In this document: positions 1 to 6,339 of the stretch, piece by piece
How the letters are laid out: every line of letters starts with the position of its first letter
Numbering within the stretch: the stretch's first letter is position 1
Assembly (NCBI GenBank): GCA_003488525.1
Contig: DNLG01000057.1
Span: 443-7,528 of the forward strand
Direction of reading: 5' to 3'
DNA length: 7,086 nt
From: Bacteroidota bacterium
Lineage (GTDB): Bacteria; Bacteroidota; Ignavibacteria; Kapaibacteriales; Kapaibacteriaceae
Position numbers and translations under genes: made by a program
Notes under the pieces: model-generated
Database searches by the model: none
The model's input: the letters and a program-made list of their open reading frames with translations, nothing else
What the model was told of the DNA's origin: nothing

Positions 1-282
1 CCGGATGGACCGCGAGGTCCGGCCCACCGGGCAAAGCCGGGCGCAGTGATCGCAGCGCAGCGCAGTGGTGTACCGATCGTTCACGTTCGCATGCGTGCCA
101 CAGGTGTCTATACGTTCGCGCGCTCGTGGGATCGGTTTCAGCTACCTCTTCCCTTTGCGCGCATCACCCTGCACATGAGTCCGCCCGTCGTGCTCGACCC
201 GCATGTTTCACAACAGGAAACCGAGGCCGAGATCCGGCGTATGGACGAGCGCCTGCACACGCTTGGAGCCATCACGTGCTAA
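1..282 (+). CDS. Lysophospholipid acyltransferase-like protein, DUF374 family (3' part only)
   Basis: The 5' end lies outside the window; 93 C-terminal residues are visible. The fragment opens directly on PDGPRGP, the signature of DUF374 proteins (relatives of the LpxL/PlsC-type acyltransferases), followed by KPGAVIAAQRSGVPIVHV and SWDRFQLPLPFARI, which match the usual spacing after that motif. Proteins of this family are thought to transfer acyl chains to lipid A or related lipids at the inner membrane; the catalytic HX4D motif would lie upstream and cannot be checked. The stop codon TAA (280-282) lies inside the start region of lpxK, with a 7-base overlap (GTGCTAA). That placement next to lpxK supports a lipid A role. 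Family assignment is firm from the motif; the exact substrate is not known. Confidence 0.85.
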   Translation, partial: PDGPRGPAHRAKPGAVIAAQRSGVPIVHVRMRATGVYTFARSWDRFQLPLPFARITLHMSPPVVLDPHVSQQETEAEIRRMDERLHTLGAITC

Positions 283-1238
283 GACTGCTGTCCGTACTCT
301 ACCGGTGGCTGGTGGCGCGCCGCAATGCACAGTTCGACCGTCACGAGCGACCCATTGTTCCGGTGGATAGGCCGGTGATCAGCGTCGGCAACATTAGTGC
401 CGGCGGCACGGGAAAGACACCCGTGGTGCAGATGCTTGTTGGAATGCTGCGTCAGGCCGGACTTCGACCGGCCGTTGTTCTGCGCGGCTACCGACGTCGC
501 TCTCGTGGCCTGGTCGTTGTGCATGATGGCCAGCAACTACGGGTCGACGTAGCCAGAGCGGGCGACGAGGCATTTCTGCACGCAAAGACTCTGGGCGTGC
601 CCGTCGTGGTCAGCTCCGACAAGGTCGAGGCCGCAGCCCATGCAGCCGGCAACCTGCCGTGCGATGTGATCGTGGTCGACGATGGGTTTCAGCACCGCGC
701 GCTGCACCGCGACGTGGACGTGGTGATCATCGACCCGGCAACTCTTTCGGGGTCGCTGCTTCCGGCCGGACGTCTCAGAGAGCCCCTTGCCGCGCTTAGC
801 AGGGCCGACATCGTTCTCCTTGCCGACGGCGTCACGCCCGAGCAGGTGCGGCCGCTCATGAACTCGTCGGCACGGACGTTTGCCCTGCACCGCACCCTGC
901 GCTGCACGGCCCCGACCAACGTCCCGGTTCTGGCCGTCAGCGGCATCGCGCGGGCAGAACGCTTCCACGATTCGCTTCGCGCGCTGGGATACACGATCGC
1001 CGGCACACTGGTCTTTGCCGACCATCACCGGTACACGGCATTCAATGTGCGGACCATTGCCACGGCCGCGCGCAAGCACCATGCGCAGATCATCACCACG
1101 TCGAAAGACCACGTGAAGCTTGCGCCGCTTATCGACGATGCCTCGCTGCTGGCGCAGATCTTTGTGCTTGAACTAGAGGCGCACGTTGATACGTCTGCGC
1201 CGTTTCTTTCCGAACTCCTTCGCAGGATCAATCCGTGA
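276..1238 (+). CDS. lpxK: Tetraacyldisaccharide 4'-kinase LpxK
   Basis: LpxK phosphorylates the 4' position of the tetraacyldisaccharide 1-phosphate to make lipid IVA, the sixth step of lipid A synthesis, on the cytoplasmic face of the inner membrane. The 320-residue product has an N-terminal hydrophobic/basic membrane-associating helix (residues 1-20), a Walker A loop SAGGTGKTP at 41-49, a GDE motif at 96-98, the family hallmark VVDDGFQH at 133-140, LPAGRLREP at 162-170, FADHHRY at 247-253 and TTSKDH at 274-279. By motif correspondence with Aquifex LpxK, D97 and H251 are the likely catalytic dyad and D135/D136 the metal ligands. GTG 276 is chosen because translation from it begins VLRLLSVLYRWL, as in relatives, and GGAG (265-268) stands 7 bases upstream. 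An upstream in-frame ATG at 126 would intrude deep into the acyltransferase gene and is rejected. Length is close to the family norm (about 320-350). Confidence 0.95.
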   Translation: MLRLLSVLYRWLVARRNAQFDRHERPIVPVDRPVISVGNISAGGTGKTPVVQMLVGMLRQAGLRPAVVLRGYRRRSRGLVVVHDGQQLRVDVARAGDEAFLHAKTLGVPVVVSSDKVEAAAHAAGNLPCDVIVVDDGFQHRALHRDVDVVIIDPATLSGSLLPAGRLREPLAALSRADIVLLADGVTPEQVRPLMNSSARTFALHRTLRCTAPTNVPVLAVSGIARAERFHDSLRALGYTIAGTLVFADHHRYTAFNVRTIATAARKHHAQIITTSKDHVKLAPLIDDASLLAQIFVLELEAHVDTSAPFLSELLRRINP

Positions 1239-1963
1239 AAATCGCCATCTCCCGAGCCAGTGGAAGTCCATCCTATGAACGCTATGCCCCCTGGCTGCAG
1301 GCGGCCGATGCCGGCGTTGAGATCATCGATATGCACTCTTGCACCCCCGAGCAAGCCGCCGAGCAGCTTGCCCTGTGCGACGGGCTGGTGCTGAGCGGTG
1401 GACCTGATGTAGACCCTTCCCGTTACGATGCAGAGCACCGCCGCGGGCTGTGCCTGTCGATCGATGCCGACCGTGATGCCCGCGAAATGGCACTCATCGA
1501 GGCAGCCAGAGACCTCAAGATGCCCGTCCTGGGGATCTGTCGCGGTGCTCAGATCCTGAACGTTGCCTACGGAGGAACGCTCTTCGCCGATCTTCCCACC
1601 GAGCGCCCGTCAACCACCGAGCATCGGCAGATCGACGCTGTCGATGCCGAGCACGCGGTATCGGTTGAACCGGGCTCGATCCTGCGCCGCATCTCACGCG
1701 CCATGGACGGAACCGTGAACTCGGCACACCATCAGGGCGTGGAGCACCTTGCGCCACTCTTCACCCCGTCGGTCGTGGGCGACGATGGACTGATTGAAGC
1801 GTTTGAATGGGGCGACGCGGCTCTCGGCGGCAAGCCGTTTCTGCTTGCCGTACAGTGGCATCCCGAGCGGATGGAGTACTCCAACCCGTTCTCGCTTCCG
1901 ATTGCCGAGCACTTCATTCATGAGGCTCATGCCTATCGTCTGCTGGTGAAGCCACGGCCGTAG
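1235..1963 (+). CDS. Gamma-glutamyl-gamma-aminobutyrate hydrolase family protein (peptidase C26, class I glutamine amidotransferase-like)
   Basis: A 242-residue cytoplasmic hydrolase of the PuuD/C26 group. Visible motifs are VLSGGPDVDPSRY (52-64), the nucleophile elbow LGICRGAQILNV with Cys102, NSAHHQGV (162-169), and the HPE dyad of the amidotransferase triad (His209, Glu211) within LLAVQWHPE. Members cleave gamma-glutamyl amide bonds, as in gamma-glutamyl-GABA during putrescine breakdown, but many are uncharacterised, and no polyamine genes are visible here, so the substrate is open. The start GTG 1235 overlaps the lpxK stop in a 4-base GTGA junction with AGGA (1224-1227) 7 bases upstream, implying translational coupling to lpxK. 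The last about 16 codons overlap the 3' end of the opposite-strand gene ending at 1914. Residues after about 231 (HAYRLLVKPRP) look like a non-conserved tail. Confidence 0.9.
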   Translation: MKIAISRASGSPSYERYAPWLQAADAGVEIIDMHSCTPEQAAEQLALCDGLVLSGGPDVDPSRYDAEHRRGLCLSIDADRDAREMALIEAARDLKMPVLGICRGAQILNVAYGGTLFADLPTERPSTTEHRQIDAVDAEHAVSVEPGSILRRISRAMDGTVNSAHHQGVEHLAPLFTPSVVGDDGLIEAFEWGDAALGGKPFLLAVQWHPERMEYSNPFSLPIAEHFIHEAHAYRLLVKPRP

Positions 1964-3440
1964 CCAGATCAGCGCGCGTAAGGTGCGCGCGTAGCACCAG
2001 GCGAAGTCCGATGTCCGTCTGACTGCCCTCGGCGCGCAGCGCCTGCTGTACGAAGGCCTGTGCGGCGGTGGTAACGTGTGTCCCGAGTTTCCACTCAAGG
2101 CCAAGCGACACCCGTCGGCCAAAACCAAGCCCCCTGACCATGCTCTGAAGGCCGACCGAGGCGTACTCGACGGTCGTTATGGCCGCATCCGTCACCTCCG
2201 AAGCGAACACCGACGCACGGGCACGCAGCGCTGTCAGGGGGCCTGCGTACCACCGCAGATCGATCCAGCCAATGCTCCCGGATAGCCACTGGCCGTCAGC
2301 AAAACGCACGAACCGCACGTCAGCACTGGCCCGCACCTGCAACGACGGACTGATGTGGCGGTGAAGTCTGAGTCGGGCCGACCACGTTCGGCGCCGCTCC
2401 TGACGGCGCTGCACGCTCGAGACGCCATCCTCATCATGACGATGCCAAAGGCGCCAGTCGGCGTGCAGGCGCTGCGTCACGCGCTGCTCAAGGTCGGCGA
2501 TGATCTCGAACCCTGTCGATGCCATGGGCATCAGCCGCGTGCGCCACGGACGTCCAAACAGTGCCGCCGAACAGCGGAAGGTCGCCATGCCTCTTGTCGT
2601 CGAACGAAGGCGCAGCATCAGGCCCCATGAATTGCTGGCACGCTCTGCCGTGGCAACGATGCTCCCCAGAGGAAGGTCGCACTCGGCATCAGCGTACCAC
2701 AGCGAGATCGAAGCCGAGGACGTTGCACGCATGGTGCTGACAATGGCCTGGGCGGCCGCGCGGTAGCGACCATCAAGAGCGATCTCCGCGCCGATATCGA
2801 AAGGGGCGAGCGTGCGCCGGTAGGTCAGCCCGGCAGCTCTGGATGGCGCGCCCTCTGACTCGCTTGCAAAGAGCGTGGCCGTTACCGTGCCACCGAGGAG
2901 GTTGCCCTCAAGCCATCCGGCCATTAGTCTCTGCGTGGTCGACGCGATACTTCCGCCCAGCAGATGCAGCCTCGTCGACGTGTCGAGCCGTACCGACAGC
3001 GCGGCGCCGCGCACGCCCCCTGCCCCTCCGCGCATGGACGGCGAGACCGCGCGGACTGGTGCCAGGCGTGAGCGGCCAAAGCCCCGCGCCGAAGAGACGA
3101 TGCTGCCCAGTCCCGACTCGGCAGCCAGCTGTCCAAGGCCCACCGTCCAGCTGCTGCCATGAGCAAGCACCCACCAGAGCGGATCCGAGCCCGAGGCGGG
3201 CGTGCGAACAACGCCAACGCGAAACGACGGATGGTCCATGAGCGCGCGCACGCTTGTAACGTCCGATGCGCCGGTGCTGCGCAGTATCAGCGACGTTTCG
3301 GGAACGGCGTCAAGCAGCAGATCATCCATCCATGACACTTCCTCCGGCATGTGCAGCGTGTCAGGATCGATCTCCTGCGCCGGCAGGACTGCGGCAAGCG
3401 TCAGAAGCGTGATGATCACGGATGTTCGCCACCCTACCAT
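1914..3440 (-). CDS. Predicted outer-membrane beta-barrel protein resembling the barrel of Bacteroidota helix-hairpin-helix (ComEA-like) proteins
   Basis: A 508-residue exported protein. The ATG at 3440 gives a good signal peptide (MVGWRTSVIITLLTLAAVLPA, cut before QEID); an in-frame GTG at 3473 would add 11 unlikely residues. The body is rich in alternating polar/hydrophobic stretches (for example 352-380 and 443-484), as in a beta-barrel. From memory, several segments match the long Bacteroidota proteins annotated 'helix-hairpin-helix domain-containing': GLGQLAAESGLG then ARGFGRSR (101-125), GGVRGAALSVR (141-151), FGRPWRTRLMPMASTGFE (295-312) and VEYASVGLQSMVRGLGFGRR (424-443). The expected N-terminal HHH repeats are not recognisable; only about 80 residues precede the first match. 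A 24-residue charged tail (485-508) follows the last strand, with no terminal aromatic residue. Function is unknown; family homology is inferred, not computed. It overlaps the upstream same-strand gene by 7 bases (ATGGTAG), suggesting coupling. Confidence 0.7.
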   Translation of the reverse strand: MVGWRTSVIITLLTLAAVLPAQEIDPDTLHMPEEVSWMDDLLLDAVPETSLILRSTGASDVTSVRALMDHPSFRVGVVRTPASGSDPLWWVLAHGSSWTVGLGQLAAESGLGSIVSSARGFGRSRLAPVRAVSPSMRGGAGGVRGAALSVRLDTSTRLHLLGGSIASTTQRLMAGWLEGNLLGGTVTATLFASESEGAPSRAAGLTYRRTLAPFDIGAEIALDGRYRAAAQAIVSTMRATSSASISLWYADAECDLPLGSIVATAERASNSWGLMLRLRSTTRGMATFRCSAALFGRPWRTRLMPMASTGFEIIADLEQRVTQRLHADWRLWHRHDEDGVSSVQRRQERRRTWSARLRLHRHISPSLQVRASADVRFVRFADGQWLSGSIGWIDLRWYAGPLTALRARASVFASEVTDAAITTVEYASVGLQSMVRGLGFGRRVSLGLEWKLGTHVTTAAQAFVQQALRAEGSQTDIGLRLVLRAHLTRADLATAVASPADDRHEPHE

Positions 3441-4228
3441 GGCACAGCAAAGGCAAGCGTCAGCGTTGTGCACAGGCCAAGGGGAAACACACTGCGCACA
3501 TCAATGAGCAGGTGCGTGACGGGCGAGATCTTCATGCGCAGGGCGCAGTCGATCGATACCGGATCTGAGCACAGTCCGGCACGAACGTCCGCACCGGCGG
3601 TCAGCCTTGCCCGTCCGGCGATGCGAATCGCCACAGGCCGGTTCCACGGCATCCGCAGCTCGGCCGTGACGGCGTGCGAGTCGAGGTCGGCAGCCAGCCC
3701 CAGGCGAACGGTCGGACCGCGCACGGCGCCCATTTCGATCATGGCATCAATGCCGGCCGCTACCGTCCACTCGGCCATCGTCATGCCGGCATGCACATCA
3801 ATGCGTGCCGCGATCACATCATCAAAGTTGCGTATCGACATCCACTCCACACACGAGGCAAGCCCCATCACATAGCCCTCGGCAGGAACCCAGCGCAGCC
3901 GTGCCGACGGAGCCACGTGCATGAGCGCCGCACTGCCGCGCGCCTCCAGTGCCAGGGCCAGGGACGCTGAGCGCCATGGGGCAACCAGACGTGCCTGTGA
4001 CAGACCCTCGAGCGAGAACGGGCGAGGCGCGGCGACGAATTCGACTGCATCGCCGAGTTCGGCAAGGGGACTCGAAAGCGCCTCGGATTCGCTCAGTACG
4101 TCCCGACCCGTCACGCTGCCCCCAAAGGGTGGCTGCGCTCGGCATGGCAGACACACGATGAATGCCCACGCCCACGTCATGAGCATGGTGCGTAGATTCG
4201 TCCGAGTGTACCTCTGGAGATCAAACAC
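3434..4228 (-). CDS. Predicted exported beta-barrel-type protein, function unknown
   Basis: A 264-residue protein with a signal peptide: basic n-region (R6, R9, R13), hydrophobic core MLMTWAWAFIVCLP and a likely cut at CRA31-QPP. The GTG at 4228 is preferred because it supplies the basic n-region and has AGAAGGGA 7 bases upstream; the ATGs at 4186 and 4180 would leave no positive charge before the hydrophobic core. The mature part alternates polar and hydrophobic residues in short stretches (for example VRLGLAADLDSHAVTAELRM, LIDVRSVFPLGLCTTLTLAF) and ends in a terminal Trp, consistent with an outer-membrane barrel. Layout (a leading segment SLEGLSQARLVAPW, then repeated strands) is loosely like PorV/PorQ-type small barrels, but I cannot assign a family. 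Its stop overlaps the start of the 508-residue barrel gene, so the two probably form one unit. Four of its five cysteines lie in the mature part, unusual for such barrels. Confidence 0.65.
   Translation of the reverse strand: MFDLQRYTRTNLRTMLMTWAWAFIVCLPCRAQPPFGGSVTGRDVLSESEALSSPLAELGDAVEFVAAPRPFSLEGLSQARLVAPWRSASLALALEARGSAALMHVAPSARLRWVPAEGYVMGLASCVEWMSIRNFDDVIAARIDVHAGMTMAEWTVAAGIDAMIEMGAVRGPTVRLGLAADLDSHAVTAELRMPWNRPVAIRIAGRARLTAGADVRAGLCSDPVSIDCALRMKISPVTHLLIDVRSVFPLGLCTTLTLAFAVPW
4216..4220 (+). promoter_or_regulatory. Shine-Dalgarno for the DUF4835 gene, inside the opposite-strand gene
   Basis: GGAGA lies 9 bases before ATG 4230. It supports that start rather than in-frame upstream ATGs, and it sits within the first codons of the divergent gene that starts at 4228. 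Confidence 0.55.
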
Positions 4229-4229
4229 G

Positions 4230-5135
4230 ATGACGTCCCTTCTGCGATCATTTACCCTCTTCGTGTCAGTTCTGATGCTTGGCGTGACATTGCACGGTCA
4301 GGAGATCCGCGCATCGGTCAGCGTTGACATGCAGCCGCTGAGTCTTGATCAGCGTCAGGACCTGATGAACATGGCCCGCGATGTCGAAGCGTACATCAAC
4401 AACAACCGGTATCTCGACCGAGACTGGGATGGTGAGAAGGTGCCGGTGGACATTACCATCTACGTCAGCGGTCGCAATGGCAACCGGCTCAGTGCGCGCC
4501 TGGCGGTGGTGAGCAAGCGCATCATTAACGGCGATGCGTCTACCGGCTCGGGACTTCTGCGCATCTTCGACCAGGAATGGTCGTTCGAATGGTCGCTCAA
4601 TCCCACGCTGGTGTATCAGCCCCTTCGCTATGATGACTTTGCCAGCGTGATCGACTTTTACATGCTGCTGGCCATCGGACTGGACATGGACACCTACGAC
4701 GACCTCGGCGGTGATGCTGCCTACAAGGTGGCACAGCAGATCGCGCAGAGCGGCAATGCGCGCGGAGTCAGCTCGTTCAGCTCGATGTTCCAACCCGGCG
4801 AGATCTCCCGCATGTCCCTCGTGTCGGAACTCATGGACATGCGCTACCAGGGCATGCGCCGGCTGATCTACGATTACCACGATGCCCTTGATACGCACGC
4901 CACGGACAAGCTGGCGGGCCTCGCCGCTCTTGAGGCTGTGATCCGTGACTTTGCCGAGTTCAAACGCAAGAAACTCTCGAACCGCAGCGTACTCATGCAG
5001 ACGTTCTTCGACGCGAAGCAGCTCGAGATCGCGGGCCTGTTCCGCGGCAATAAGAACTCATCCGTTTGGGCTGACCTGCGCTATCTCGATCCGGGCAACA
5101 CGCAACAGTACGAGGCCGCCCGCGAAGGTCGCTAA
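4230..5135 (+). CDS. DUF4835 family exported protein (PorD-like)
   Basis: A 301-residue protein with a signal peptide (MTSLLRSFTLFVSVLMLGVTLHG, cut before QEIRAS). The mature part follows the DUF4835 pattern as I know it: an early helix DLMNMARDVEAYINNNRYLDRDW (44-66), a strand VPVDITIYVS (71-80), LLRIFDQEWSFEW then PTLVYQPLRYDDFASVIDFYMLLAIGLDMDTYDDLGG across 99-151, a region ending in LVSELMDMRYQGMRRLIYDYH (197-217), and a closing LMQTFFDAKQLEIAGLF (255-271). The family is largely restricted to Bacteroidota, and some annotation pipelines call it type IX secretion protein PorD; its mechanism is not established, and nothing else here is a T9SS gene. The ATG at 4230 is chosen for the signal peptide and GGAGA upstream; the frame stays open to 3921 only as an antisense shadow. 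The next gene starts 2 bases after its stop. Confidence 0.85.
   Translation: MTSLLRSFTLFVSVLMLGVTLHGQEIRASVSVDMQPLSLDQRQDLMNMARDVEAYINNNRYLDRDWDGEKVPVDITIYVSGRNGNRLSARLAVVSKRIINGDASTGSGLLRIFDQEWSFEWSLNPTLVYQPLRYDDFASVIDFYMLLAIGLDMDTYDDLGGDAAYKVAQQIAQSGNARGVSSFSSMFQPGEISRMSLVSELMDMRYQGMRRLIYDYHDALDTHATDKLAGLAALEAVIRDFAEFKRKKLSNRSVLMQTFFDAKQLEIAGLFRGNKNSSVWADLRYLDPGNTQQYEAAREGR
4236..4243 (-). promoter_or_regulatory. Possible Shine-Dalgarno for the minus-strand gene, inside the DUF4835 gene
   Basis: On the minus strand, AGAAGGGA is followed by a 7-base spacer and GTG at 4228. The match to the consensus is only partial (AAGG core), but the spacing is right and it favours the GTG over ATG 4186. 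The same bases encode Ser-Leu-Leu of the DUF4835 signal peptide on the plus strand. Confidence 0.35.
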
Positions 5136-5137
5136 GC

Positions 5138-6337
5138 ATGTCCGAGGTTCAGCGCCGACACGAATCATTCATGCGTCAGGCCCTCGAGCTGGCTGCCGAA
5201 GCTGCAGCTGAGGGTGATGTGCCCGTTGGCTGTGTGATCGTTCACAACGACGAAGTGATCGGACGCGGCAGCAACGAGATTCAGCGAAGGGCCGACCCGA
5301 CGCGGCATGCCGAGATCGTGGCCATTGAAGAGGCCGTGCGCGTGCGCGGCGAGAAATTCCTCGCCGACTGCACCCTGTACGTTACACTGGAGCCATGCGC
5401 AATGTGCGCCGGAGCCATCGTGCTGGCGCGCATTCCGACGGTGGTCTATGGTGCGGCCGATCCGAAGACCGGTGCATGCCGTAGCGTATTCGAACTTGTC
5501 GACGATCCGCGCCTGAACCACAAGGCCGTCATTCGCACCGGCATCCTCGAGCAGGAATGCTCAACGGTGCTGTCCGACTTCTTTGCCGCACAGCGTAGTG
5601 CGCCTTCACCGGCATGGCCCCATGTCAGCGATATGCCGTCGACGCCCGGAGGTATACTCTGGCTTGTTCCAACACCGATCGGCAACCTCGAGGATATGAC
5701 GCTGCGCTCGGTCAAGACCCTGCGCGAGGCCGATGTGATCGTCTGCGAGGATACACGCAATGCCGGCCCCCTTCTCAAGCGGTATGACGTGCCCCGAAAG
5801 CCGCTGCTGAGTTACCACGAACACAACGAACGGGAGCGTGCGCAGGAGATCGTTCAGCGCGTGCGCGGTGGACAGAAGGTAGCTCTCATCAGCGATGCCG
5901 GTATGCCGGGTATCAGCGATCCCGGATACAGGGCCGTGCGGGCGTGCGTCGAGTCGGGGTTGACAGTCTGCGCGCTTCCCGGACCTTCGGCCGGTGTGAC
6001 CGCCGTGGCGGCCTCGGGTCTGCCCACGGACCGCGTGCTCTTTGCCGGCTTCCTGCCCCAGAAGAAGGGTCGCACGGCAGCTCTGGCAGAACTTACCTCG
6101 ACCCCTGCAACGATCGTGCTGTATGAGTCGCCACATCGCCTCCTGACGCTGCTGGAGGAGATCGTGGCCGTTGCCGGACCCGACCGGCCCGTTGTACTGG
6201 CCCGGGAGATCAGCAAGCGCTTTGAGGAATATGTACGGGGCTCGGCACGGAACGTGCATGATGTATGTTCGCAGCGGGGCTCGATCAAGGGCGAATGCGT
6301 TGTGATGATCGGCCCGTCATCGGAATCGGGAGAGTGA
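5138..6337 (+). CDS. tadA-rsmI: TadA-RsmI fusion: tRNA adenosine(34) deaminase joined to 16S rRNA (cytidine-1402) 2'-O-methyltransferase
   Basis: One uninterrupted 399-codon frame encodes two complete enzymes. Residues 1-152 are TadA, which converts A34 to inosine in tRNA-Arg(ACG): substrate Asn46, HAE with zinc ligand His57 and proton shuttle Glu59, PCAMC with zinc ligands Cys87 and Cys90, DPKTGA, and the usual ending CSTVLSDFFAAQR. A Pro/Ala/Ser linker (SAPSPAWPHVSDMPSTPGG, 154-172) leads to RsmI, an SAM-dependent tetrapyrrole-methylase-fold enzyme: LVPTPIGNLEDMTLRS (176-191), CEDTRNAGPLLKRY (203-216), SYHEHNE (225-231), ALISDAGMPGISDPGYRAV (249-267), LPGPSAGVTA (280-289), FAGFLPQKKGR (302-312), LYESPHRL (328-335). 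It ends at KGECVVMIG, so it lacks the C-terminal domain of E. coli RsmI, as short Bacteroidota forms do. Met166 (5633) could be an internal RsmI start, but no Shine-Dalgarno precedes it. The gene begins 2 bases after the DUF4835 stop and ends 2 bases before tmk. Confidence 0.92.
   Translation: MSEVQRRHESFMRQALELAAEAAAEGDVPVGCVIVHNDEVIGRGSNEIQRRADPTRHAEIVAIEEAVRVRGEKFLADCTLYVTLEPCAMCAGAIVLARIPTVVYGAADPKTGACRSVFELVDDPRLNHKAVIRTGILEQECSTVLSDFFAAQRSAPSPAWPHVSDMPSTPGGILWLVPTPIGNLEDMTLRSVKTLREADVIVCEDTRNAGPLLKRYDVPRKPLLSYHEHNERERAQEIVQRVRGGQKVALISDAGMPGISDPGYRAVRACVESGLTVCALPGPSAGVTAVAASGLPTDRVLFAGFLPQKKGRTAALAELTSTPATIVLYESPHRLLTLLEEIVAVAGPDRPVVLAREISKRFEEYVRGSARNVHDVCSQRGSIKGECVVMIGPSSESGE
6328..6332 (+). 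promoter_or_regulatory. Shine-Dalgarno that fixes the tmk start
   Basis: GGGAG lies 7 bases before GTG 6340 but only 1 base before the alternative GTG 6334, favouring 6340 as the tmk start. Confidence 0.6.
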
Positions 6338-6339
6338 TC

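Noticed and set aside
126..275. An in-frame ATG at 126 that would extend lpxK by 50 residues
   Set aside because: It lies inside the acyltransferase gene in another frame, the added residues resemble no LpxK N-terminus, and GTG 276 has a good Shine-Dalgarno and the typical opening.
537..1112. A 191-codon open frame on the minus strand opposite lpxK
   Set aside because: It is antisense to a strongly conserved enzyme, has no recognisable motif, and long spurious frames are common at this GC content.
2843..3241. Plus-strand open frames (such as 2843-3241 and 2875-3162) opposite the 508-residue barrel gene
   Set aside because: Their translations are Pro/Arg/Ala-rich and low in structure, as expected for shadows of a GC-rich gene; the minus frame has a signal peptide and strand periodicity.
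3921..4229. N-terminal extension of the DUF4835 gene from ATG 3921 or 4167
   Set aside because: It would place 103 or fewer extra residues before an obvious signal peptide and would be antisense to the divergent gene.
6265..6339. Earlier starts for tmk (6265, 6334)
   Set aside because: 6265 would overlap the RsmI C-terminus heavily; 6334 lacks a properly spaced Shine-Dalgarno, while 6340 has one and gives the standard MFVSFEGIDG opening.
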